A stretch of 64,000 bases of DNA from Basidiobolus meristosporus CBS 931.73. Its lineage: Eukaryota > Basidiobolomycota > Basidiobolomycetes > Basidiobolales > Basidiobolaceae. A program made the translations under genes and the position numbers. The stretch spans positions 1 through 64,000 of the forward strand of contig MCFE01000507.1 of the NCBI GenBank assembly GCA_002104905.1, given 5' to 3'. The notes beneath the pieces were generated by a model that was not told the DNA's origin, made no database searches, and saw nothing but the letters and a program-made list of their open reading frames with translations. Below are positions 43,312 through 53,148 of the stretch, piece after piece (position 1 is the stretch's first letter; each line of letters starts with the position of its first letter).

Positions 43312-44559
43312 ATGGTCCCCATACCAAGCCTCAACTCATCTTTAGTACAACCCAGACAAAACCCATCCCCCCGCTCACAAGCGCGGTCCGGACCGGAAAA
43401 GTTGATGTTGGATCCGTTTGAGTTCTCACCAAATGATTTTAGTATGGCCCAAGTGTCTATGATGAGCCTTCATACAGATATTTGGGCACTACTGATTAAT
43501 CTAGCAGAACTAGATACCTCAGAGAGTTGACAAAGATGGAAGAATTTGAGTAGAAAGCTGTGGCATGAGTTCTACATCAAGATGCCAGCCAATGTATGTA
43601 AAAAGATATATAACAAGACAAGTATTGAAATCAAGAATGAGCTGAGAGTGAGGGGATTTGACAAAGAAGCCGCGCGGGAACAATTTTGCGCGCAATTTGC
43701 ACAGTACGGGCCGGACTCATCCGTTCGTGCCTCAACTTTGGGAACCAAAGAGATTTTGAATGAGTTTTTGCCTCAAATGACTAATGTACTACGTGATATA
43801 TTAGTAGAGCTAAGTGGCTTCCGAGAGCAATATACACAGGACTCATCCAGGCAACAGCTCCAAAGTATCAGACAGAGGGTAAGTGAATACCTTGAGTAAT
43901 CAGATGGTGAGCTTCAGGAGGAAGAATACAGACCGCAAGCAACATTGTCCAGATTGCGCCAGCACGCCTCACTGGATTCCCTACCATCTCTTGCAACCAC
44001 AGCGCGCCAGCGCACGTCAGTCCAGACCACGCCAACACCCTTTACCAGAATGCCCCGCGTCAAGTCAACGCGCGTCGGGTCAACGCGCGCGCTTCAGAGC
44101 AAAACTACGAGAACTTGCCAAACTGCTCATTTAGACACAAGTCCATTGGAGCGGACCAAGTCGCGTCAACATGCGGCATCACATCGAACTCAGCCAAGGG
44201 CCATCTCAACGCGTCAAGGCGTGCCTGTGCGTGCAATTTTGCCCGACCATCAGCGAGTTACTTCTGGTGAACTGACTGATGATGACCAACATGAAGTGCC
44301 TCAACCACCAGAGCCCTTGGCAAGTAAAAGAACGCGTCAGCGCGTGGCACTACAGGCCGGTTCAGTTGGTTCAGTTGGAGCAATTCAGCGCGGCCAAGCT
44401 GCAGCATCGCACTCATCAACTAGGAGGCAAAATACTGACTACAAATACACAAGTAGCCAAGATGATAGTCAGCTAGGAAGTAGTATAGATGTGCAAAGTG
44501 AGTCAATACCAAATGCTTCAGTAGTAATCCCTGTGAGAAAAAAACCCAGGAGAAGATGA
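43312..44559 (+). pseudogene. Harbinger copy F ORF2, companion protein of unknown function
   Basis: About 415 residues if the two in-frame-type stops are ignored. Order: a proline/serine-rich N-terminus; a conserved core with WALLINLAELDTSES, SRKLWHEFYIKMPA, VCKKIYNKTSIEIKNELRVR and FCAQFAQYGPDSS; then LGTKEILNEFLPQMTNVLRD and the coiled-coil-like SRQQLQSIRQRVSEYLE. A variable basic Ser/Thr/Gln tail rich in R-T-R motifs ends KKPRRR, a likely nuclear localisation signal. Stops at 43,528 (after TSES) and at about 43,897 (after SEYLE) break it; other copies read through each position (copy C the first, 50,377 the second). Its place matches the Myb/SANT-type second protein of Harbinger elements, but I cannot see a SANT signature, so function is open. 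Confidence 0.7.
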
Positions 44560-45281
44560 TGCGGTTGCTTTGAATTGCTCACATTTGTAATGATCCCGAC
44601 AACCCTTTTTTTTGCGATCCAAATCAAGCCATCATAAATCAGTGATCATCAAATTTTTGATATAAGTAATATCAAGGTCGTCTCACATTTGAGACAGAAC
44701 CCCTATAAATAAACACCCTGCATATAAATATGTCATCTGTAATACCAGTGCAGCAATTGGATCTGTTTTGCACCTACACAATTGCTTGCGTGCTAGCTAT
44801 GACACCTAGCCCAATCACTAGGATCAGGGATTTACTTGCTCAATGGGCAAAATGGGATATTTGATGGCAAATCAGGCCGCTTTTTCAGTAGTCAATGAGC
44901 CAATTGGGGGCTGCCAGCTTCAGGATACTTTTGGACCAATTAACCACTGAGATACCGTCCAATTGGAGTGAGGGTAACCAAAATGGTAAATATCAGTGTA
45001 GTTTATAGTGTGATACACATTTATTTCCATTTACATTAAAGAAACATATCCAAATACCGGATTTTACCTGCCATTATAGCGGTATCCAATTGCGCACGTG
45101 ATGCAAACATTACAAGTTGGCGCAATCATCCGTGCCAACCTCATCGTGTCAGATTGTGCCATAGTGTGCGAGATCGTCCAAGAACGATCCTGCCTTCTGG
45201 TAGCTATGATATCGCGCCCAATTGTTCTTTGCAACCGCGGATTGTGCCGCGCGCCCTGGCACGGTACGATGGAACAAGTCT
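44560..45281. other. Harbinger copy F non-coding right end
   Basis: No frame of note. Contains the short blocks shared by all copies (CTCACATTTGAGACAG, CCTATAAATAAACACCCTG, AATCACTAGGATCAGGG, CCAATTGGAGTGAG). The final 100 bases are CpG-rich in this copy (GCGCGCCCTGGCACGG) and end GGAACAAGTCT. The palindromic CTCACATTTGAGAC-type sequence and the TATAAATAAA may be regulatory, but this is not shown. Confidence 0.5.
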
Positions 45282-45393
45282 TGTATATAAGGAGCTGCTG
45301 GAACCTCAATAACAATCAGTTCAAGTTTTAGTGAATACAATACTAGCTAAACTCCCTATTCCTCTACAACTCTTTTACCAAGACTTGTAACAT

Positions 45394-45403
45394 TGGTAGC
45401 AGC
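45394..45403 (+). promoter_or_regulatory. Gypsy copy 3 primer binding site
   Basis: TGGTAGCAGC, two bases after the LTR end CTTGTAACA-T. Same position and sequence as in the 30.6-kb copy; it would pair with a tRNA ending GCTGCTA-CCA. Confidence 0.6.
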
Positions 45404-45450
45404 AATAACCAGAAACCTCTCTCCTAGAAAAAGAAGAAGCCTCCCTCAAG

Positions 45451-46420
45451 ATGTCTGAAAATTAGCAATGGAAGAATGCTATGCAGCAACTCCTGGCCCA
45501 ACAGCAACAGGTACTCCAGATCCTTAGCCAGCAGCAACAAGGAATGACCACCATGGCCCAAAGCCAGCAAAACTCTGTCAAGAGCAACTTCAGTGTGAAG
45601 GTCAACTGGTGCCATGGTAGAGTCAATGAAAACCTGGGAACTTGGCTCTTCCAGGTTAAATAAGCTTTCAAGGCTAAAGGAATTGCTCCAGAAAGCAAGT
45701 TACATTATGCATCCTCTTACCTGACAGATGCAGCTTGACAGTGGTACCACAACAAGATCAGGTCAGCCATCATGATGGGATGCTCCACAATCCCTACCTG
45801 GGATGAGTTTGTGTTGGAAATTCAGGATGCTTTTGAACCTCCACACCAGCAGACACTACTAAGAAGAAAGTTGAAGACACTCAGACAGAAAGGAATGGTT
45901 CAAGAGTACATCTCTGAATATAGATGTTGACTTGGAAAAATTGAAAGAATGGACCTGCTGGATCAAATGAAATACTTTGTTGATTGGTTGAAAGAACAAA
46001 CTTGCAAGGAAATGAGTAATCAAAGACCCCAGACTAATGAAGAAGCCATTAAGATTGCCATTGACTATGACTCAGCTATGTTTGGAGTTGGGAACCCCAC
46101 AAGGACTAATCAGAGAAGCTACAATCACTTTGAAAGAAGACAATCAGAAGCAGTGCCAATGGAAATAGATGCTATGCAGAAGAATCCCACCTCAGAAGAA
46201 TGTAAGAAAGGACTTTGCTTCAATTCCCACCAGCATGGACATATTGCAAAGTACTGCCCTCTGAGAAGTAATGGACACCAGCCATCAAGAACCTTCAACC
46301 ATACTGAAGCCCTTGTCCATAGTAACATGGAGGATGAACTTGAAGAAGACTCAGAACTCACCTTCCATACAACAGAAGAATACCTATCCAAAATGACCTC
46401 AAACTCAGGAAAGCTATTAT
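45451..46420 (+). pseudogene. Gypsy copy 3 Gag, broken
   Basis: Starts ATG at 45,451 but a TAG follows at codon 5. A Gln-rich N-terminal helix follows (LAQQQQVLQILSQQQQGMT), then NENLGTWLFQV with a stop, AASYLTDA-like core, then an open stretch from 45,949: LLDQMKYFVDWLKEQTCKE and a CCHC-like knuckle missing the first Cys spacing (CFNSHQHGHIAKYC; the second Cys is Ser). Matches the other gag copies in order. Confidence 0.86.
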
Positions 46421-46422
46421 AA

Positions 46423-46728
46423 TTGAACGAAGTAATCAATGGAGTACCTGCCAATATCATGATTAACTTAGGAGCATCACATGAGTATATGTCAGCGCAA
46501 TTTTCTTTGAAAGCTGGAATCAACTTAGAACCCACCAAATCAACTTCAGTCTCAACAGCTGATAGGATCTCTCATATAATTATCCATATTACTCAGCCAG
46601 TAAGGATGTAGAACAATGACTATGAAGAAAACCTACAGGCACATATATTTGGGAACTGCAAATTTGACCTTGTCCTTGGAAAAACCTGGCTATTTTGTTG
46701 TTATGCATCAATCAACTGGAGAACCCAT
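46423..46728 (+). pseudogene. Gypsy copy 3 protease and start of the protease-RT linker
   Basis: The protease region reads [13 protein letters not shown]: the catalytic Asp-Ser of DSG is replaced by Asn-Leu, so it is inactive. A stop at 46,609 and the linker [16 protein letters not shown] in a shifted frame follow. Cut at 46,729 by the reversed copia LTR. Confidence 0.86.
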
Positions 46729-46831
46729 TGTTGTAAGAGTCTTTGAGATGTTGAAAGTAATAGGGGGAACAAGTAGATTATGTGGTTTTCACTTAATGAT
46801 TTATTGAATGTAAAAGTAGTATATATGTATT

Positions 46832-47545
46832 AGACTTGTTCCATTGGATAGTGCCACATTGAGCCATGAGTGCCAAATAGTGCCATAGTGTGCCTGAGAG
46901 TCATAGCAGACCTAAACTTGGCCACAGAGTGTGACATATAGTTCTGCATATTCATGCAAAGCAGCCCCTGTGTTTCACCTACTGTGCGGGAGAAAATCAA
47001 TTTTTTAGCCTTTTATTTGGGATCAAAATTGTGCATGACGTAAAAGAACACAGACAGACTGAAGATATGCATCTGGTACATAATACCCATGGCACTCTAA
47101 ATCTAGCCCCACAGGCTTGTAGCATGTCACAAAATGCATGGCATTATCTTGGTCCACTGGTACTATCTGGCACTATATGTGCTTTGTATAGGTTCTACTT
47201 TAGGGCTAATATTTAAAAATAGTGCCAGATAGTACCAGTGGACATAGATAGTGCCATGCATTTTTGTGACATGCTACAAGCCTGTGGGGCTAGATTTAGA
47301 GTGCCATGGGTATTATGTACCAGATGCATATCTTCAGTCTGTCTGTGCTCTTTTACGTCATGCACAATTTTGATCCCAAATAAAAGGTTAAAAAATTGAT
47401 TTTCTCCCGCACAGTAGGTGAAACACAGGGGCTGCTTTGCATGAATATGCAGAACTATATGTCACACTCTGTGGCCAAGCTTAGGTCTGCTATGACTCTC
47501 AGGCACACTATGGCACTATTTGGCACTCATGGCTCAATGTGGCAC
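46832..47545. repeat. Long foldback element: 326-bp arms, 42-base loop
   Basis: Starts with the Harbinger end AGACTTGTTCCATTGGATAG, then an almost perfect inverted repeat: arm 46,851-47,176, loop about 47,177-47,218, arm 47,219-47,545. I count about six differences over 326 bases (about 98% identity) and a single one-base indel. No protein is encoded. The right arm is followed by transposase C-terminal sequence instead of its own terminus. A half copy lies at 12,770-13,146. An RNA through it would fold into a long double-stranded hairpin. Confidence 0.95.
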
Positions 47546-47841
47546 TGTAATTTCTGCCATGATGCCAGTGGTATGATACAGTTACTGGTAATTTACTCAA
47601 TCTTACTTATGTTGCTCAGAATAGTGCTTTCCTTGCTTTATTTACTCTTCATAACGCTCCAGACACATTTCTCTCAGTGGATGTCTTCTTGTATGAACAT
47701 ACTGTGCATTAATAAGTTTCTTAACTATTTTACCTATTCTGCTATTTCTCCTATATATGACTTTCCTCTGTATATACCTGCCAATAGGCTGAATCTCTTC
47801 AGACATCCAAATGTGCGCTCTACACTCACTCGGAAATGATT
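47546..47841 (-). pseudogene. Harbinger transposase C-terminal fragment
   Basis: Minus-strand sequence matching the end of the 308-residue transposase (RRHPLREMCLE-type tail and part of the Glu region), joined directly to the foldback arm on the left and cut at 47,842 by a Harbinger right end in reverse. Confidence 0.8.
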
Positions 47842-49110
47842 AGACTTGTTCCATTGTATTGTGCCAGGGCACGTGGCGTGATCCGTGGTTGTAAAGAACA
47901 ATTGGGCGCAATGTTATAGCTACCAGAAGGCAGGATTGTTCTTGGACAATTTTGCACTATGTGGGACAATCTTGCACACTATGGCACAATCTGACACGAT
48001 GAGGTTGGCACAGATGATTGCACCAACTTGTAATGTTTACATCACGTGCGCAATTGGATACCGCTATTATGGCAGGTAAAATCCGGTATTTGGATATGCT
48101 TCTTTAATGTAAATGGAAATAAATGTGTATCACACTATAAACTACACTGATACTTACCATGTTGTTTACTATCACTCCAATTGGGTGGCATCCCAGCAGT
48201 TAATTGGTCCAGAAATATGCTGAAGCTGTGAGCCCCCAACTGGCTCTTTGACCAATACACAAGCTATCTGATTTACCCTCACTCCAATTGGACGGTATCT
48301 CAGTGGTTAATTGGTCCAAAGGTATCCTGAAGCTGGCAGCCCCCAATGGCTCATTGGCTACTGAAAAAGCTACCTGATTTGCCATCAAATATCCCATTTT
48401 GACCATTGAGCAAGTAAATCCCTGATCCTAGTGATTGGACAAGGTGTCATAGCTAGCACACAAGCAATTGTGTAGGTGCAAAACAGATCCAATAGCTGCA
48501 CTGGTATAACAGATGACGTATATATATGCAGGGTGTTTATTTATAGGGGTTCTGTCTCAAATGTGAGAAGACCTTGATATTACTTATATCAAAAATTTGA
48601 TGATCACTGATTTGCAATGGCTTGATTTGGATTGCAAAAAAAAAGGGTTGTCAGGATCATTACAAATGTGAGCAATTCAAAGCAATTGCATCATCTTCTC
48701 CTGGGTTTTTTTCTCACAGCAATTACTACTAAAGCATTTGGTAGTGACTCACTTTGCACACCTATACTACTTCCTGGCTGACTATCATCTTGGCTACTTG
48801 TGTTTTCATAGTCAGTATTTTGCCTCCTAGTTAATGAGTGCAATGCTACAGCTTGGCCATGCTGAATTGCTCCAACTGAACCAACTGAACCGGCCTGTAG
48901 TGCCACGCGCTGACGCGTTCTTTTACTTGCCAAGGGCTCCAGTGGTTGAGGCACTTCATGTTGGTCATCATCAGTCAGTTCACCAGAAGTGATTTGCTGA
49001 TGGTCAGGCAAAATGGCACACGCAGGCACGCCTTGACGCATTGAGATGGCCCTTGGCTGGGTTTGATGTGATGCTGCATGTTAATGTGACTTGGTCTGTT
49101 CCAATGGACT
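47842..49110 (-). mobile_element. Harbinger right half, reversed
   Basis: Begins with the Harbinger terminus AGACTTGTTCCATTGTATTG and runs inward as the reverse complement of the copy F right half: non-coding end then ORF2 C-terminal half. It contains an extra internal segment at about 48,138-48,272 that duplicates the preceding region but has copy E-type sequence. It ends at 49,110 where a foreign LTR-like insert starts. Confidence 0.88.
48691..49041 (-). pseudogene. Harbinger ORF2 C-terminal tail, reversed copy
   Basis: 116 residues matching the ORF2 tail of copy F: TSGELTDDDQHEVPQPLEP, SKRTRQRVALQAGSVG and the end KKPRRR. CpG codons in the KRTRQRVAL segment are conserved, in contrast to copies B, C and E. 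Confidence 0.8.
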
Positions 49111-50165
49111 TGTGACACCCACTGAAAGATGTGCTCATTCCCTCATTTTCTACTTCCCTATATCTCTACTACATTTATTTTAGTTTTATCCCATTTGTCT
49201 TTCCTAATCAGTACTATCCCATAAGCTGGTTGACTATCACACCTGCTAACCTTATTGCGTAAGTTGCCCCTCACTTTATGTAGATTACTAGCTATAAGTG
49301 CTTCTATATTAGGCAAGTACCCACGCCAGTACCCGTGACACATGATCAACCTTTTTCACCATCCCTATCATTTCCATACCATATATGGTGTCCCTATGTT
49401 ACACAGGTTTCAGAATACTGATTCCTGATTGGTTGGCTGTGCTGTGCCTCTTAGAACCTTGCGGCACCTACTTAAAACATTCTTAGGTCATTCTGATGTC
49501 ATTAAGATTTCTATTGATATCCAGAACCTTCTGGAACACCATGATTAGTAATCACTTAGCCAGTAAGAAAAGTATATAAGGGAGGCTATCCCTCAACAAT
49601 AAATCATCATCCCTTTTATCAATATACCAACTTGTTGATTAGTGTGATCACAGCTACCTGCTGCTACCTGAACTTCCAACCCCAGACCACAGGACACTCC
49701 CAGGAAACCGCGCTGACAGCCAACTGACCTTGGAGGCACTACTTGTGAGGAATACTCAGAGTAGGTATCTTTTATTATATTTGATTCTTTCCCAAGTTTG
49801 TTCTTGTACAGGCAAAGATACTTTTCTGTCTTTGTAACTATTGACCACAGCTGCATTCTTATCAAGTCCCTGCTGGTGGAGTTTACAGTTGTTTTGACTT
49901 TGGAAGCTTTAGTACATTGTCATCTTAAAGGATGCTGAACCCAGCACATACTTTTGTTAAGACACAAACTAAGTTGGGGATTGTAGCTCAATAGTTTTCC
50001 CTTCACAAGCTTGTGGCTTTATTCCCCTTCACATTAGATTAGAGACAGAACCTAAGTATTCCTAGCAAGCTTTTGCCAGAGGTTATTGCACCCAGTGAAC
50101 ACCCCACACACAAGACACTTGAGAAGTGTTGGACGTATCTCTCCCTTGGACTTATACACCACCAC
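49111..50165. mobile_element. LTR-like insertion between two Harbinger right halves
   Basis: Starts TGTGACACCC. Contains a promoter-like AGTATATAAGGG at about 49,570, then AATAAA within AACAATAAATCATC 30 bases on, which is the normal LTR order. About 423 bases of it (49,738-50,160) recur inverted at 61,580-62,005. No protein is encoded. The end near 50,165 is not sharply defined and no target duplication can be tested, because the flanks are inverted copies. Confidence 0.6.
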
Positions 50166-51813
50166 ACTGCACGGCACCAATTTTGCGCGCAATTTGCACA
50201 GTATGGGCTGGATGTGTCCATTTGTGCCTCAACTTTGGGAACCAAAGAGATTTTGAATGAGTTTTTGCCTCAAATGACTAATGTACTACGTGATATATTA
50301 GTAGAGCTAAGTGGCTTCCAAGAGCAATATACACAGGACTCATCCAGGCAACAGCTCCAAAGTATCAGACAGAGGGTAAGTGAATACCTTGAGGAATCAG
50401 ATGGTGAGCTTCAGGAGGAAGAATACAGACCGCAAACAACATTGTCCAGATTGCACCAGCATGCCTTGCTGGATTCCCTACCATCTCTTGCAACCACAGC
50501 GCGCCGGCGCACATCAGTCCAGACCATGCCAACACCCGTTACTAGAACACCCCGCATTGAGTCAACTTGCATCAAGTCAACACATATTGAGTCAATGTGC
50601 GTGCTTTAGAGCAAAACTATGAGAACTTGCCAAACTGCTCATTTAGACACAAGTCCATTGGAGCGGACCAAGTTGAGTCAACATGCAGCATCACATTGAA
50701 CACAGCCAAGGGCCATCTCAATGCATCAAGGCGCACCTGCGCATGCAGTTTGCCTGACCATCAGCAAGTTACTTCTGGTGAACTGACTGATGATGAGCAA
50801 CATGAAGTGCCTCAACCACTGGAGCCCTTGGCAAGTAAAAGAAACCGTCAGCACATGGCACTACAGGCCGGTTCAGTTGGTTCAGTTGGAGCAATTCAGC
50901 GCGGCCAAGCTGCAGCATTGCACTCATCAACTAGGAGGCAAAATACTGACTACAAATACACAAGTAGCCAAGATGATAGTCAGCCAGGAAGTAGTATAGG
51001 TGTGCAAGGTGAGTCACTACCAAATGCTTCAGTAGTAATCCCTGTGAGAAAAAAACCCAGGAGAAGATGATGCAATTGCTTTGAATTGCTCAGATTTGTA
51101 ATGATCCCAACAACCCATTTTTTTGGCAATCCAAATTGAGCCATTGCAAATCAGTGATCATCAAATTTTTGATATAAGTAATATCAAGGTTGTCTCACAT
51201 TTGAGACAGAACCCCTATAAATATACACCCTGCATATATATATGTCATCTGTTATACCAGTGCAGCTATTGGATCTGTTTTGCACCTACACAATTGCTTG
51301 TGTGCTAGCTATGACACCTTGTCCAATCACTAGGATCAGGGATTTACTTGCTCAATGGGCAAAATGGGATATTTGATGGCAAATCAGGTAGCTTTTTTAG
51401 TAGTCAATGAGCCAATTGGGGGCTGCCAGCTTCAGGATACCTTTGGACCAATTAACCACTGAGATACTGTCCAATTGGAGTGAGGGTAACTAAAATGGTA
51501 AGTATCAGTGTAGTTTATAGTGTGATACACATTTATTTCCATTTACATTAAAGAAGCATATCCAAATACCGGATTTTACCTGCCATAATAGTGGTATCCA
51601 ATTGTGCATGTGATGCAACCATTACAAGTTGGCTCAGTCATCTGTGCCAACCTCATTGTGTCAGATTGTGCCATAGTGTGCAAGATTGTCCCGCATAGTG
51701 CAAAATTGTCCAAGAACAATCCTGCCTTCTGGTAGCTATAATATTGCACCCAATTGTTTTTTACAACCGCAGATTGCGCCGCGCGCCCTGGCATGGTACA
51801 ATGAAACAAGTCT
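50166..51813 (+). mobile_element. Harbinger right half, forward
   Basis: From the middle of ORF2 (FCAQFAQYGLD at 50,187) through the ORF2 tail to the right terminus CAATGAAACAAGTCT. With 47,842-49,110 it forms a 1.2-kb inverted repeat whose two outer ends are both Harbinger right ends. It closes the block inserted in the copia LTR. Confidence 0.9.
50172..51070 (+). pseudogene. Harbinger ORF2, C-terminal two thirds
   Basis: The core LGTKEILNEFLPQMTNVLRD and the coiled-coil-like SRQQLQSIRQRVSEYLEESD read through the stop present in copy F. A stop at 50,607 (after SMCVL) and a frame change lead to the tail 50,597-51,070, ending KKPRRR. The N-terminal part is missing because of the LTR-like insert. 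Confidence 0.8.
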
Positions 51814-52073
51814 AATAACATTGTCTTGTCATAACAACCACATAGAATAGGTTAAGGAAGGTCCTAAGAACATGTGTGCAATGTTTGGAGCTCTTTGGAC
51901 AAATTTGAGAATTTTCATGTTGTGGGTACCTGGTATTTTGGTGAAAATGTTATAAGTAACTCCCAACCAGGTATTTTGTGAGTATTCTCTAGGATATGAA
52001 GGTAATGATCTAAGTGACTAAATTAGGTGAATATTTAGGTGGAAATACAAATTTTTGCAACACTCCCACCCAA

Positions 52074-53148
52074 CTAAATGTTGATACTGACTAGTCCTAC
52101 TTTTGACCTAAGATATTCAAACTTGTCTCTAGATAATGGTTTGGTAGATATGTCTGCAATCATTTCATCTGTAAGACAGTAAACTACGCTCACTAAGTTA
52201 TTCTCTATAGCTTCACGTATGAAATAATGTCTAATATCTATGTGCTTGGTTCTAGCATGAAAAGTGGGATTTCTACCTAATTTTATACATCCTTGATTAT
52301 CTTGAAATAAAGTAATAGGCATTTTTTGGCATAGGCCTAAATCTGTAAAAAGCTTTCTTAGCCACATTGCTTCTTTAGTAGCTTCACAGGCTGCCATATA
52401 CTCTGCCTCTATGGTAGAAAGTGCTACGGTTGGTTGCTTTCTTGAGTTCCATGAAATTGCTCCTTGACAGTAAAGAGAGGTGTATCCTGAGGTGGATCTT
52501 CTGTCTTCTAAATCTTGTCCCCAATCAACATCAGAGTATTCCACAAGATCCTGTTCTGAATCCTTAAAAGTGTATCTTAAGCAGATATCAGCAGTTCCTT
52601 TTGGATATCTGAAAATCCGCTTAACTGCTGCAATATGATCAGATCCATAGTTCTGATTATGTTGGCTGAAAACTCCTACTGAATATGAGACATCTGGACA
52701 TGTTCCAAGCATAATATACATCAGACTTCCAACCATAGATTGATAAGAAAAGTCAGGGCTTTCAGATGGCACCAAGCTCTCTTGATTTGGTTGAGTTTTG
52801 ACCAAGTTAAGGTTTGTTTCCATTGGGGTAGCTGCTGGTTCACAGCCTTGCATTTGGTACTTCTTTAGTATATCTTGAATATACTTGGATTGACCTAGGG
52901 TGATAGTCTGGGTACTTGTGTCTATGGAGAACTTAATCCCTAGGTAGTAACTGAGGTCTCCTAGACTGAACATCTTAAACTCCTTAGATAGGTTGGATTT
53001 AGCCTCTTCCAATGTTTCTAGGTTATTGGTGGCTATAATAAGATCATCCACATATAGAGCTAATAGAACTGGATTTACTCTATCTGGCTTAGAGTATAGA
53101 CTATAGTCAGCATTAATCTTTTGAAACTCAAAGATTCCAAATAAGAAT
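52074..53148 (-). pseudogene. Copia RT C-terminal part and RNase H
   Basis: On the minus strand the frame is open from the insertion point (LFGIFEFQKINADYS) through the catalytic LALYVDDLIIATNN, the RT thumb (YYLGIKFSIDTST), and RNase H with EYSDVDWGQDLED, STIEAEYMA and FQDNQG, to the tail and stop at 52,074. In RNase H, GYSDADWG of other copies is EYSDVDWG; the Asp is kept. The domain part is unbroken for at least 325 residues; only the insertion at 53,149 separates it from the RT N-terminus. Confidence 0.92.

Larger units (their letters stand above)
41885..45281. mobile_element. Harbinger/IS5-like DNA transposon, best copy (F)
   Basis: 3,397 bp with inverted ends AGACTTGTTCCGTTGG on the left and ATCGTACCATGG-type sequence closing GGAACAAGTCT on the right (about 11 perfect bases, then partial pairing). 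A TGT direct repeat flanks it (41,882-41,884 and 45,282-45,284), and the interrupted gypsy LTR is restored to 370 bp. A 308-residue transposase lies on minus, ORF2 on plus, with a CpG-rich divergent spacer between. A clear family of copies and fragments exists in the window. Three-bp duplications and a two-gene divergent layout fit PIF/Harbinger; the TSD is not the usual TWA, so an IS5-like relative is possible. Confidence 0.93.
41623..46728 (+). mobile_element. Ty3/gypsy family 1, copy 3, with a Harbinger in its 5' LTR
   Basis: 5' LTR 41,623-41,884 plus 45,282-45,392; removing the Harbinger and one TGT gives 370 bp, the normal LTR length. PBS, gag and protease start follow to 46,728, where a reversed copia LTR begins. 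The copy inserted into gypsy copy 2. Its 3' part lies beyond the inserted copia or is lost. Confidence 0.93.

Noticed and set aside
49981-50030. tRNA-like string TTGTAGCTCAATAG with a GGCTTTATTCC box-B-like string
   Set aside because: Box spacing (about 31 bases) is too short, box B has three mismatches and no acceptor stem closes. Not a tRNA; a tRNA-derived SINE origin cannot be shown.
46829-51816. Target duplication for the Harbinger/foldback block in the copia LTR
   Set aside because: Flanks read ATT and AAT, which are inverted not direct; no duplication can be claimed.
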